DNA of 64,000 bases from Polystyrenella longa (GTDB lineage Bacteria; Planctomycetota; Planctomycetia; Planctomycetales; Planctomycetaceae). The notes under the pieces are model-generated. The model did no database searches. It was not told where the DNA came from and saw only the letters and a list, made by a program, of their open reading frames with translations. The translations under genes were made by a program, and so were the position numbers. Numbering within the stretch: position 1 is the first letter of the stretch; every line of letters begins with the position of its first letter. The stretch lies in assembly GCF_007750395.1 (NCBI RefSeq), contig NZ_CP036281.1, positions 3,867,001 to 3,931,000 of the forward strand, in the 5' to 3' direction. Shown here one piece after another: positions 53,278 through 62,831 of this stretch.

Positions 53278-56200
53278 ATGTCCCCAAAAGCTAACCTCCA
53301 ACAACCTCTTGCAGTCGTGGGGATGGCTTGCCGGTTGCCGGGCGCGGACGGATTGGATGCCTACTGGGAATTGCTCAAAGAGGGCCGCAGCGGACTGAGC
53401 CAATTCCCACCAGAACGCGTAAACCCAGACCTCTACTTCGATCCGACTCCGGGGAAGTTTTGCAAAACCTATACTCAGGCGGGGGGTTTTGTTCCTCCGC
53501 GACCCGTCGATCAGGATATTCTCCCAATCGATCCGGAACGACTTCGCCAATACGATAAGGCACATCAGACGATGTGCGAAATCGCGGCTCAAGCCTGTAT
53601 TGATGCCGGTTACGACCCGCTCAATCTGCCCCATTCGCGGACGGCGGTTTACATCGGTAACTCTTCTGGCGGAAGCGATCTTATCTATGAATTGATGATG
53701 ACCGATTACGCCGCTGCCGCTGCCGGATTTCTGGAGAACATCCCGGACTTCAACAACTTACCGGTCGAAAACCAGGCTTACATCCAGGAACGGTTGATCG
53801 AATCGATTCGTCGCGAGCACACTCGCCGACAGGATTCTCCCGTTCGCGACACCACTGCAGGCGTTGCCGCGACCATGATCTCCAGCTTGTTCAATCTGAC
53901 CGGCCCGACTGCCGTATGCGACGCGGCGTGCGCTTCGGCGACGATTGGTTTGGAACTGGCGGCGCAAGCGTTGTTCCACAACCGAGCAGAAATGGCGATT
54001 GTTGGAGGGTGCTCATTTCGCAAATGGTATGAGATGGTGGTGATCGCCCAGGCAGCGACGTTGAGTACTCAGGGAGTTTCGTGTCCCTTCGATGCCAGCG
54101 CCGACGGACTCGTTGCGGCCGACGCCTATGCCGCAGTCATCGTGAAAACGCTGGACCGGGCTCTGGCCGAGGGAGACGAAATCAAAGCGGTCATCCGGAA
54201 TACCGCTCTCTCATCAGATGGTCGGGGAAAAAGCTTCTGGGCGCCTCGTAAAGAAGGGCAGATTCTGGCCATTCAACGAGGTTATACGTCGGGTATCGAT
54301 CCTAACCGTTTGCAATACATGGAAACCCATGCGACATCCACTCAGATTGGTGACGAAACCGAAGTTCAGAGTTTGATTGAATCGATCGGGGATCGTGTTC
54401 ACCATCGATTGCCGATTGCTAGCGTGAAGGCCAACATCGGGCATAGCCTGGAAACAGCCGGGCTTTCCAGTTTGATCAAAACGATTCTGGCTATACAGAA
54501 TCAAACGATTCCACCCGCTGTGAACTGTCAACAGGTTTCTCCGAAAATCAAATGGGACGAAATTCCGTTCTCCGTGCAACAGCAGGCAGAACCCTGGGAA
54601 GAACAACCCGATGGATCGCCTCGGATGGCGGGAGTGGACGCATTCGGGATCGGTGGTGTGAATACCCATGTGATCGTGGAAGAATACCGCACAGGAACAG
54701 AGTACAACTGGAATAGTGAAGTCTCCGACAAAACCGAGAAGGAACCAATCGCCATTGTGGGTCGGGGGGCATTGTTCGCAGGGGGGTACTCTGTCAAAGG
54801 TTTTGCCGACGTCATTAAATCGCATGCTTCACAAATTGCTCCCATTCCAGAACATCGTAAGTTGCGGGGGCAGTCATCGAAGTACAACGAAGCTGGTTTT
54901 CTGGCCGATTATGAATTCGACTGGAAACGCCACAAGGTTCCACCCAAGTTGCTCAAACAGGCCAACCCACTTCAGTTTGCTTTGCTGGATGCGGCCCAGC
55001 AGGCACTCGAAGAAGCGGGATATGAAGAGCAGGACTTCGACCGACAAGAAGTCATCACAGTCGTCGGATCTATCTTCAACAACGATTACGATCTGGATGT
55101 GTACTGGGGTTTGTTCTACCCGGAACTCTGCCAGAAGCTGACTCCCACGTTGAAAGAGCTGGGACTCGACGAACAGCAGGTCGCCGATTTTCTGGAGAAT
55201 TTCAAACAACAGGTAATCAATCTGAAACCGGAGATGCTGGATGATACTGGGAGCGCATCGGCAAGCACTCTCTCGACCCGCATCGCCAAGAACTTTGATT
55301 TGATGGGGGGAGCATTCAGCCTGGACGCGGGAGAAGCCTCTTCGCAGGCCGCGTTACTGGCTGCCGTTGATTTACTCCGCTCCGGAAAGTGCGAACGTGT
55401 TGTTGTTGGTGGCGCGCAGCGCTGGATCGAAACATCGCAGAACGTGGACACGTCGCAGATTCCTCTGGGTGAAGGGACGGGCGTTATTGTTCTGCAACGA
55501 CTCTCCGATGCAGAAGCGCAGCAGCGGACCATCTTCGGGTTAATTACGGACGTCGAGGTTGTCCGAACTGACGTCGAACCCGACGAGGAACTGACGACTA
55601 ATAACAGCCTCACTCGGCAGATTGGTAATACGCTGGGTGCCTCGGGGATGGCGACCTTATTATATTCCACCTTATCCGACACTCCGGTGCAGGAGATTAA
55701 AACAGTTAATCGTCGTGGGTATTACGAAGAACAACCGGCGTGCTGGACAACCCACTATGCCCGTTATGAGCAGATTAATTCACCATCCCAGGAGACCATT
55801 TCGGAGCCCGTTGAAATGAATGGACATGATCCTGCTGAGACTCCGTCGATCAATGGATTAGCTCCCCACTTCTCGACCTTCGTCCAGTTCATGATGATCC
55901 AAACCGGTTGCCCCATCAACGTGATTCAACCTAAGGCCTACCTTGAAGGAGATCTGCGTCTGACGGCCGCTGCCAAACGAAGCGTGTTGCAGGAACTATT
56001 CATTCGGATGAATCATCATCTCGAACCGGTAATGCTCTATACTTGCGCCCAAAAACTGGAAACGGTGAACGACGTTTGGAATTACCTTGAAGAACTGGAA
56101 GAGCGGCCTTACGAAAATCTGCTTCCCGGACTGATTCCGACGACACCCACACCTGCGAATCAGGAAACTCCAGTAAGTGATGCGGTAGCTCAGCCAGTGA

Positions 56201-58302
56201 ACTATGGTGACGTTATCATTCAGGAAAATGAATCAATTACAGAGACAGCCCCCCCTGCTAACTCGACTCTGCGTTTACTGGAACGAACAAGACCTGCCGC
56301 ATTGTCCTCGTCGGACGATTCCGTACCGACGTTTTCTGGAGCGACTATCGTCGTTGGCTCGGGCAAGACGACCGACTTGCTGGTAGAAAAAATGGCGGAA
56401 GCGGGAAATGTTGTTTACCGCTTGGAGAGTGGACAATCCTCCGCCACCTGGATGTCGCAGTGGGAAAAGATTGAATCACAAACTCCTGTACTGCAACTCA
56501 TTCTGACAGAAGGAATTGCCGAACGTCCCGAGGGGAATAACTGGTCGGCAGAGATCAATGCGATCAGCGAACTGATCAACTTTACTTCCCATTGGTTGAA
56601 CCATCGCCAGACACAAGGCAACCTTTCCGGAGCGACGTTGGCCTTGCTCCTCCATATGGGTGCTGATTTTGGTCAAGGGGGACAGTTCCCTTCGATTCCA
56701 TCTATCCTGCTGAGTAGTTTCACGGAAACGCTCTTACCGCACGCTGTTGCGGGCCTGCGTCTGAAAGTCATCGACCTGTTTGAACGGGAACCTGCTCCGA
56801 TGATCGTCAAAGAGGTGATGCAGGAATTCGGCAGTCAGGACCGTGAGACCCATGTGGCTTTCCTGCGCGGCGGTCGATCGATTCGGTCAACCACGGTGCA
56901 GATTATTCCCGAGATGCGGGACGAAATTGAAGTTTGGTTCCCCCATGGGGCCTTTAATGAAAACCTCCTGGAATTCCTTCCGTTGGCCCATCATGCCGGA
57001 CCCAACACGCAACCACAGGGATTGTGGCTGGGGCTGGAACAAATCAACGATTACACCGATTTAAGTACACTCCTCGATGAAATGCAGACGATTTTGTCTG
57101 AAAATCCGACATTGCGAAAAGTCGTTATCCTTCTTCCCGTCGAAGGAAACAACTTTATCAGACTGCTGGCAGCCAGAACCTTGTTCGCTTATTGCCAACT
57201 GTTCGCGACTTCTAACCCGCAATTGACAGTCTCGCTGATCCAGTTTGATATTGGTCTCCCTAACCTGAGCGAGCTTCTCGTTTCCGATGCCAACCAGGCA
57301 CACTCGGAAATCGTTCAACTGACCTTGAATGAGTCAGGAGCCTACACCGAACAATATCAGGATGCCCTGCTCAGTTACGAGTACCAGGTACTGGAAACAC
57401 TCACGCGTCCCACAGCGACCCGCTCGGAATTGAATGAGGGAATCTGTTCGATTCAGTATGATCCCCGTGTCGATCCGTTCTTGAGGGGGCATCTGCATGA
57501 AGAGATCCCGCTGTTGCCAGCCGTCATGGGCATTGAAACCTGTGCGGAAGCGGCGTCCGCCGTTTCGGGAGGACAACCCGCGGTTGGAATACGCAACTTG
57601 GAACTGGTCAATGGATTCCGTATGGCTTCTCCCAAACCGCATCATGCCGTGGTCGAAGTCAGCCCCACTGATCAACCCGGAATTCTTCATTGTGAACTCA
57701 AAGGTGAGTTTTACGATAAAGCGGGAAGGCTAAAAGATTCCCGACGACTCTTCCATCGCGTGCAGGTCCTCACGGGTGAGAATAATCGAGTGGCCCTTCC
57801 TCCGTTCAGCGGTGACGTCCCGCAAGATGATTGGATGGCGGTTCAGTATAGTGACAACTCACAGGAACGGATCGAAGGGCATAGTGGCCCCGTCTGGTAT
57901 GGCCCTGAATTAAGAACGTTAAAATCGGTACGATACCTACTGGAAGCAAGCGACATCTGGGGATGCTTTACGGCTCCGGATTCTTCCGAGTTGGCAGGGC
58001 AACGTACAGGCTCGCGCTGGCAGACACCGGCGGCGGTACTGGATGGCACTTTATACCTGTTTGAGTTTCTGTTCAGTCGGCTCACGGGCACGTCGCAATT
58101 ACCTCACTTTATAGGGCAACTCGATTTCGGTCGTTTGCCAGTTCCAGGCGAGCAATTGATAGCCTACGGTCAATACCTGCGGCGGGAAGACCGACATTTG
58201 TTAGTCGAGTTCGACGTCTGGGGCGCCGATGGGACTGCCATCTACTCCTGTCGCGACTGTAAAATGGTCGATTTGAATATCACGGTTGGTGGTACTAAGT
58301 AA
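53278..58302 (+). CDS. PUFA/PKS-like megaprotein: KS, inactive KS, ACP-like, KR-like, DH
   Basis: 1674 residues. KS1 (about 10-470) has an intact triad: Cys218 in DAACAS, His351 in ETHATST, His389 in NIGHSLETAG. A second ketosynthase-like domain (about 488-835) has Glu686 where the Cys should be and Asn784 in place of the second His, like a chain-length factor. An ACP-like segment (about 862-945) seems to carry Ala for the phosphopantetheine Ser. A reductase-like, probably non-catalytic region (about 1015-1380) precedes a double-hotdog dehydratase (about 1385-1665) with His1405/His1407 and Asp1589. No acyltransferase or active ACP is visible. It resembles PfaC-type lipid synthase subunits; acyl carrier, loading enzyme and product must come from elsewhere. 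Confidence 0.88.
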   Translation: MSPKANLQQPLAVVGMACRLPGADGLDAYWELLKEGRSGLSQFPPERVNPDLYFDPTPGKFCKTYTQAGGFVPPRPVDQDILPIDPERLRQYDKAHQTMCEIAAQACIDAGYDPLNLPHSRTAVYIGNSSGGSDLIYELMMTDYAAAAAGFLENIPDFNNLPVENQAYIQERLIESIRREHTRRQDSPVRDTTAGVAATMISSLFNLTGPTAVCDAACASATIGLELAAQALFHNRAEMAIVGGCSFRKWYEMVVIAQAATLSTQGVSCPFDASADGLVAADAYAAVIVKTLDRALAEGDEIKAVIRNTALSSDGRGKSFWAPRKEGQILAIQRGYTSGIDPNRLQYMETHATSTQIGDETEVQSLIESIGDRVHHRLPIASVKANIGHSLETAGLSSLIKTILAIQNQTIPPAVNCQQVSPKIKWDEIPFSVQQQAEPWEEQPDGSPRMAGVDAFGIGGVNTHVIVEEYRTGTEYNWNSEVSDKTEKEPIAIVGRGALFAGGYSVKGFADVIKSHASQIAPIPEHRKLRGQSSKYNEAGFLADYEFDWKRHKVPPKLLKQANPLQFALLDAAQQALEEAGYEEQDFDRQEVITVVGSIFNNDYDLDVYWGLFYPELCQKLTPTLKELGLDEQQVADFLENFKQQVINLKPEMLDDTGSASASTLSTRIAKNFDLMGGAFSLDAGEASSQAALLAAVDLLRSGKCERVVVGGAQRWIETSQNVDTSQIPLGEGTGVIVLQRLSDAEAQQRTIFGLITDVEVVRTDVEPDEELTTNNSLTRQIGNTLGASGMATLLYSTLSDTPVQEIKTVNRRGYYEEQPACWTTHYARYEQINSPSQETISEPVEMNGHDPAETPSINGLAPHFSTFVQFMMIQTGCPINVIQPKAYLEGDLRLTAAAKRSVLQELFIRMNHHLEPVMLYTCAQKLETVNDVWNYLEELEERPYENLLPGLIPTTPTPANQETPVSDAVAQPVNYGDVIIQENESITETAPPANSTLRLLERTRPAALSSSDDSVPTFSGATIVVGSGKTTDLLVEKMAEAGNVVYRLESGQSSATWMSQWEKIESQTPVLQLILTEGIAERPEGNNWSAEINAISELINFTSHWLNHRQTQGNLSGATLALLLHMGADFGQGGQFPSIPSILLSSFTETLLPHAVAGLRLKVIDLFEREPAPMIVKEVMQEFGSQDRETHVAFLRGGRSIRSTTVQIIPEMRDEIEVWFPHGAFNENLLEFLPLAHHAGPNTQPQGLWLGLEQINDYTDLSTLLDEMQTILSENPTLRKVVILLPVEGNNFIRLLAARTLFAYCQLFATSNPQLTVSLIQFDIGLPNLSELLVSDANQAHSEIVQLTLNESGAYTEQYQDALLSYEYQVLETLTRPTATRSELNEGICSIQYDPRVDPFLRGHLHEEIPLLPAVMGIETCAEAASAVSGGQPAVGIRNLELVNGFRMASPKPHHAVVEVSPTDQPGILHCELKGEFYDKAGRLKDSRRLFHRVQVLTGENNRVALPPFSGDVPQDDWMAVQYSDNSQERIEGHSGPVWYGPELRTLKSVRYLLEASDIWGCFTAPDSSELAGQRTGSRWQTPAAVLDGTLYLFEFLFSRLTGTSQLPHFIGQLDFGRLPVPGEQLIAYGQYLRREDRHLLVEFDVWGADGTAIYSCRDCKMVDLNITVGGTK

Positions 58303-58486
58303 CCCTTCTTCCACGAAATATCAAATGGATTAATGAGCAACCTGCTGACGGGGTGGGCATTGCTTCTCTGGATCAGCTATCCTTGTGTGGATATTGGAGC
58401 ATCGTTTCTCAGGGAACTATTTTCGTTCCAACAAATTGGACCTGGGGAAATGTGACTTCGCCTCGCAAGGACAAGATCGGTCTATC

Positions 58487-59908
58487 GTGAACTGGTATCT
58501 TTTATATCTGATCAGTGAATGGGTGTTACGAATCATGATGATTCCGGTGGTCACCCACCGCCGCAGACCCAACAGCGCGATGGCATGGCTGCTGATCATC
58601 TTCTTTGAACCCTGGTTTGGGTTTCTAATTTACGTCTTGATCGGCGAGAACCGTTTGCCACAGCGCCGCATTCGCAAACATGATCGGCTGCTGGCGAAAC
58701 TGGAAACCTTAAGCCGACGCTTCCGTGATCATCCCCAGGTGATGAAGCCGGACTATGACTCTCGATTACAGTCGGCCATTGATCTGGCAGAACGTCTCGG
58801 TTATATGCCGATTCTGGGGAACAACTCGGTCGAGTTGCTTGCAGAGACCGACGAGACGATCAATCGCTTGATTGCCGACATTGATCAGGCCCAAAAACAC
58901 GTCCATATGCTGTTCTACATTTATCGGGACGATAAGACGGGGAACAAAGTGAACGATGCTTTGGCCCGCGCTGTCGCACGAGGAGTGAAGTGCCGCTTGC
59001 TACTGGATGCGGTCGGATCGTCGGACTTTCTCAAACATAATCAACAGGAATTGATCGACGCAGGTATCGAAGTTCATGCCGCTTTGCCTGTGCAGTTCTT
59101 TCGCCGCAAGGCAGCGCGGATCGATTTACGCAATCACCGTAAAATTGTCGTGATTGACGGATCAATTTCCTACACAGGTTCTCAGAATATCGTGGATTCT
59201 GACTATGGTCTAAAAAAACTTGCCTGGCACGATTTAATGATTCGTATGGAAGGGCCAGTGACCATCGAATTACAAGCTGTCTTTCTGACGGACTGGTATT
59301 TCGAAACAGATGATATTCTGGAGGGAACGGATATTTTCCCCGATCCGAAATCGGCCGGATCGACTCCGATTCAGACATTACCCAGCGGCCCCAGTTATCC
59401 CACTGAGAATCATCAACGGATGGTGCTCTCAATGCTGCATGCCGCCCAGCACCAGGTTACGATCACGTCGCCTTACTTCATTCCAGACGAAGCCTTGCTG
59501 CAGGCGATTGAAGTCGCTGTATTACGCGGAGTGGAAGTGACTTTGATTCTTCCCGAAAAGAGCGACCAGGTTATCGTCGGCGCCGCAGCACGAGGATATT
59601 ATGGAGTATTATTGGAGATGGGAGCCCACATTTATCTTTATCAACCGGGGCTGCTGCATGCTAAAACGATTACAATCGACTCCAGTATCTGCATGATCGG
59701 TTCCAGCAATTTTGACATCCGTTCGTTCGAATTGAACTTCGAACTGACCATGATGCTGTACGGCAAACCGATCAACATGGAGCTGAAAGAGCTACAGGAT
59801 AAATACCTGAGTCTCTCCGAAAAACTGGAACTGAGCAGGTGGAACAGGCGGCCTTACTATCAGCGTCTGTTTCAAAATGTCATGCGGCTCTTCAGTCCGT
59901 TGCTATAA
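58487..59908 (+). CDS. cls: Cardiolipin synthase (phospholipase D family)
   Basis: 473 residues from GTG at 58487; the frame is open further upstream, but the expected start (NWYLLYLISEW, then a second helix ending IGENRLP) begins here. Two N-terminal membrane helices precede two HKD motifs: His217 in NHRKIVVIDG and His391 in LHAKTITIDS. This is the ClsA/B-type enzyme that condenses two phosphatidylglycerols. It lies 184 bases after the ketosynthase gene on the same strand, a hint, not proof, of shared lipid metabolism. An ATG start further upstream is less likely. Confidence 0.88.
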   Translation: MNWYLLYLISEWVLRIMMIPVVTHRRRPNSAMAWLLIIFFEPWFGFLIYVLIGENRLPQRRIRKHDRLLAKLETLSRRFRDHPQVMKPDYDSRLQSAIDLAERLGYMPILGNNSVELLAETDETINRLIADIDQAQKHVHMLFYIYRDDKTGNKVNDALARAVARGVKCRLLLDAVGSSDFLKHNQQELIDAGIEVHAALPVQFFRRKAARIDLRNHRKIVVIDGSISYTGSQNIVDSDYGLKKLAWHDLMIRMEGPVTIELQAVFLTDWYFETDDILEGTDIFPDPKSAGSTPIQTLPSGPSYPTENHQRMVLSMLHAAQHQVTITSPYFIPDEALLQAIEVAVLRGVEVTLILPEKSDQVIVGAAARGYYGVLLEMGAHIYLYQPGLLHAKTITIDSSICMIGSSNFDIRSFELNFELTMMLYGKPINMELKELQDKYLSLSEKLELSRWNRRPYYQRLFQNVMRLFSPLL

Positions 59909-60121
59909 CGGGAATGTTCGTCGCCAATCGCATCACCCGCTCAATTTTATGAAAAGGCTGATTGCTTCGACTGATTTCATGTGCAATTATGATGTGCAGA
60001 TGATGAAATTCATAAAAGAAAATGAGCGCCCTGCGATCCGAACAGACCCTTGATAGCTGCCGATCAACGGGAAACCAGACTTGAAGCGACAAATCAAATT
60101 ATTCAGAGGTGAACCCGAGCG

Positions 60122-60409
60122 ATGTATAAACTCATTGTGAAAAACGGACCGGACGAAGGTCGTCAGTACAAGCTGGAAGCAGGACAACTCTACGATGTGG
60201 GTCGCGGGTCAAATACGACGATTCGCGTACGCGACTCGTACATCTCCCGCGTGCATGCCCGCATCAACGTGGAAGAGGATGAAGCCATGATCCACGACTG
60301 GGGCAGCTCCAGCGGTTTATTCGTTAATGATGAGCAAATCGACGAGGCCGAACTGAAGGATGGCGACGTCATCCGGATGGGAAATACCGAAATTACGGTC
60401 GCCTGCTGA
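60122..60409 (+). CDS. Small FHA-domain protein
   Basis: 95 residues, almost only a forkhead-associated domain. Phosphothreonine-binding residues are visible in VGRGSNTTIRV (Gly-Arg) and YISRVHARI (Ser-Arg...His), with the later Asn in GLFVNDEQI. The protein would bind a Thr-phosphorylated partner of a Ser/Thr kinase. No kinase or fused effector is present in the window. AGAGGTG precedes the ATG. Convergent with rnhA. Confidence 0.9.
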   Translation: MYKLIVKNGPDEGRQYKLEAGQLYDVGRGSNTTIRVRDSYISRVHARINVEEDEAMIHDWGSSSGLFVNDEQIDEAELKDGDVIRMGNTEITVAC

Positions 60410-60432
60410 ATTAAGACTGTTCAGAATGGCCT

Positions 60433-60448
60433 GCGAGTCCTGACTCGC
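60433..60448. terminator. Compact hairpin between convergent genes
   Basis: GCGAGTC (60433-60439), two bases, GACTCGC (60442-60448), between the FHA and rnhA genes. No T tract on either side, so termination is uncertain. Confidence 0.35.
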
Positions 60449-60482
60449 TCCCGTCACCAGTCTACTGCGACCAGCTTTGTGC

Positions 60483-60962
60483 TTATGATTGAAACTTGAG
60501 CGCCGCTTCCACGGCAAGCTCATCACAGCGTTCGTTCTCGGGATGCCCAGCGTGACCTTTCACCAAAGTGAATCGGACCTGATGTTTCTGTAGCAGCACG
60601 TCGAGCTTCTTCCAGTGGTCTTCATTTTTGACCGGCTTCCAGCTCTTGCCCTCGCGGCGTCTCCAGCCGTTTCGCTTCCAGTTGGGCAACCACTCTTTGC
60701 TCCCTTTGGCGACGTAGGTGCTGTCGGTAATAACCTCGACCTCGGAAGGCCGGGTAAGCGCAGCTAACCCTTCGATGACGGCCTGCAATTCCATCTGATT
60801 GTTGGTCGTGTTCGCTTCACCGCCTGCGAATTCTTTTTCGGAACCAGACTGGGGATGGCGCAGCAAATACGCCCAGCCTCCCGGTCCCGGATTTCCACGA
60901 CAGGCTCCATCAGTAAAAAGTTGAACGAAGGACGACGCTTCCTGCGTTTCGATTTCGGACAT
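60483..60962 (-). CDS. rnhA: Ribonuclease HI
   Basis: 159 residues, usual length. Degrades the RNA strand of RNA-DNA hybrids. Catalytic carboxylates are Asp18 ([12 protein letters not shown]), Glu58 (NNQMELQAV) and Asp80 (VITDSTYV), and the last Asp lies in [12 protein letters not shown]. His in KGHAGHPEN is also present. Complete bacterial type HI. Confidence 0.96.
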   Translation of the reverse strand: MSEIETQEASSFVQLFTDGACRGNPGPGGWAYLLRHPQSGSEKEFAGGEANTTNNQMELQAVIEGLAALTRPSEVEVITDSTYVAKGSKEWLPNWKRNGWRRREGKSWKPVKNEDHWKKLDVLLQKHQVRFTLVKGHAGHPENERCDELAVEAALKFQS

Positions 60963-61004
60963 GAATGGCAGCCTGACAGCAGCAGTGAGAAAGAATTAGG
61001 TCAG

Positions 61005-61039
61005 CATAAAAATTCCGGCGCAGTCAAAAAACTGCCCGG
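61005..61039 (-). terminator. Probable terminator of infA
   Basis: On the minus strand, CCGGGCAG and CTGCGCCGG (61032-61039 with 61015-61023, one bulge) are followed by AATTTTTA. The loop is itself T-rich. Position, 35 bases after infA, is appropriate. Confidence 0.5.
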
Positions 61040-61073
61040 AGATTGTGAGCATATGCATTATCGCAACGAGAGA

Positions 61074-61292
61074 TTAACGTTCTCGATAGGTAATGCGGCC
61101 CCGGTTCATGTCGTAAGGCGATACTTCGACTGTGACTTTGTCACCCGGCACGATACGAATAAAGTGTTTTCTCATTTTTCCAGCAACGTGGGCCAGCACC
61201 AAGTGTCCATTTTGCAGCTCAACTCGAAACTGCGTATTGGCAAGTGCCTCCACAACGGTACCATCAACCTCAATGGCCTCTTCTTTGGCCAT
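61074..61292 (-). CDS. infA: Translation initiation factor IF-1
   Basis: 72 residues, exactly the usual length. A single S1-type OB fold that binds the ribosomal A site during initiation. [26 protein letters not shown], the [15 protein letters not shown] segment and [20 protein letters not shown] match IF-1 closely. Confidence 0.97.
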   Translation of the reverse strand: MAKEEAIEVDGTVVEALANTQFRVELQNGHLVLAHVAGKMRKHFIRIVPGDKVTVEVSPYDMNRGRITYRER

Positions 61293-61687
61293 AAAATACT
61301 CTCCTGTAACAACTTAAGTAAAATAAACAGTAAAATCGCAATCCGAACGTCTAGCAATCGGATCGCCTCTTGTATTTTGTATTCCGTTAATTGTAACAAG
61401 TTTTGTACTAAGGCCAACAGGCTGCACCGGAAGAATTCGCTTAAGATGTTATGTAATTGCCCGAAATTGGAAAAACCGGAATGATTTTAACTTCTCCGGC
61501 ACCTATTCAACGGGGGTGAATACCTCGTGATTTATCGAACTTTTCATCCTAATTTGACCAATGCGGATCTTTATCCTGCGGATTCTTTGGATTATCGATG
61601 ACGATCCGATTCCCGTTTGACGGATTGGCGTTTCAGATTTAAATTTATCTAGTTGAGGTTTGATTCAATTCTAATACATTCTCTGGG
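61293..61687. other. Divergent gap, infA to Flp pilin
   Basis: No gene seen. AT-rich, likely with promoters for both sides; a small ATTCA/TGAAT hairpin lies near 61507. Confidence 0.4.
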
Positions 61688-61867
61688 ATGCTCGTCCAAA
61701 TGAACGCGTTGAAAAAATTCCTGCTGGAAGAGGACGCAGCGACTGCTGTGGAATACGCGGTTATGGTCGCGATGATCCTTTTAGTCTGCATTGTTGCCAT
61801 CGCCAGTTTTGGAGCGCAAACAAATACAATGTACGAGAATATCGAATCGGAACTTCTCGCTCATTGA
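61688..61867 (+). CDS. Flp/Fap-type pilin
   Basis: 59 residues (ATG at 61688; an internal ATG at 61700 gives 55 and may be the true start). The N-terminus has the type IVb pilin pattern: a basic segment NALKKFLLEEDAATAVEYAVM, with the Glu-Tyr pair in the hydrophobic core, then MILLVCIVAIASFGA. No other tad/flp genes are visible within the window, so it is probably exported by a Tad system encoded elsewhere, or serves as a minor pilin. Confidence 0.85.
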   Translation: MLVQMNALKKFLLEEDAATAVEYAVMVAMILLVCIVAIASFGAQTNTMYENIESELLAH

Positions 61868-62068
61868 GGGTGTTGCGAAGTAGGCGATTCGATCAGCGAC
61901 TCGCACTGGCCTGATCAGTCGTTGTGCCATGATTTCAGTTTTTCGCATCTTCTGGCAATCTCTTTACTCCCTTCACTCCGGGAGAGACTCGAAATTGATA
62001 CCATCTTAGCGATGACTATTTGGAGAAATTAAACGCGTCTAATCCCTTTGTAATGACAGGTGCCTCTG

Positions 62069-62818
62069 ATGGCCGGCGACAAAGCTTATATTTCGCTGGG
62101 GGGGAATCAGGGAAACCCCATCGAAACGATGCAGCAGAGCCTCCAACAGCTTGCTGCTCTCGACGGTATAGAGATCGACCGTGTTTCTTCGTTTTATCAA
62201 ACGGCTCCCGTAGGAACCTATGCGGGCGATTCCTTTTATAACGCCGTCGCTGAGCTGGAGACCACCCTCCCCCCAATCGACTTGCTGAACCACCTGCTCC
62301 AGATTGAACAAGAGCTTGGTCGGATACGCACCCTCCACTGGGGACCGCGAGTGATCGATCTCGATTTGCTGTTTTATGACGAACAGATCATCCATCTACC
62401 CCAGCTCGTGCTCCCGCATCCGGCCGCCTGGTATCGCCGATTTGTTCTGGTCCCGCTGGTAGAAATCGCCCCAGAGCTACTGCATCCGGTGAAACTGGCT
62501 ACCATCGCCGAATTGCTCAGATTAACGGAAGTAGTTCCTTACCAGGTCCACCTGATCGGTTCAGACACAGACTTGGACATTGCCCGCCGGGCGAGTTCAG
62601 CATTTCCGCAAATCAATGTGAAGCAAATTGATTCGGTCGCCGATTTAGCCGCACCGCATTCGATGTTGCTGTTTGTTCAACCGACGGAGACGATCACTTG
62701 GGAAGACAGCCCGCTCCTTACACGGATTGATCTGCAAACGGTCCTGGAATCTCAACTGCAGGAGACGATGGTCAACCTGTTTACATCTGCCCTGGGAGAG
62801 GTGAATCGGTCTGTATAA
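62069..62818 (+). CDS. folK: HPPK, 6-hydroxymethyl-dihydropterin pyrophosphokinase, with C-terminal extension
   Basis: 249 residues from ATG at 62069 (AGG 9 bases upstream); GTG at 62060 is possible. Folate pathway enzyme. Motifs: YISLGGNQGNP, YQTAPVG, the invariant WGPRVIDLDLLFY, and LPHPAAWYRRFVLVPL. The HPPK domain ends near 160. An extra C-terminal domain of about 85 residues follows with a Rossmann-like pattern (PYQVHLIGSDTDLDIARRAS...). It is not part of standard HPPK and may be specific to planctomycetes. Confidence 0.93.
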   Translation: MAGDKAYISLGGNQGNPIETMQQSLQQLAALDGIEIDRVSSFYQTAPVGTYAGDSFYNAVAELETTLPPIDLLNHLLQIEQELGRIRTLHWGPRVIDLDLLFYDEQIIHLPQLVLPHPAAWYRRFVLVPLVEIAPELLHPVKLATIAELLRLTEVVPYQVHLIGSDTDLDIARRASSAFPQINVKQIDSVADLAAPHSMLLFVQPTETITWEDSPLLTRIDLQTVLESQLQETMVNLFTSALGEVNRSV

Positions 62819-62831
62819 AAGCGAGTGACTA

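Noticed and set aside
59892-60092. 66-codon minus-strand frame between cls and the FHA gene
   Set aside because: Overlaps the end of cls, no ribosome-binding site and no recognisable family.
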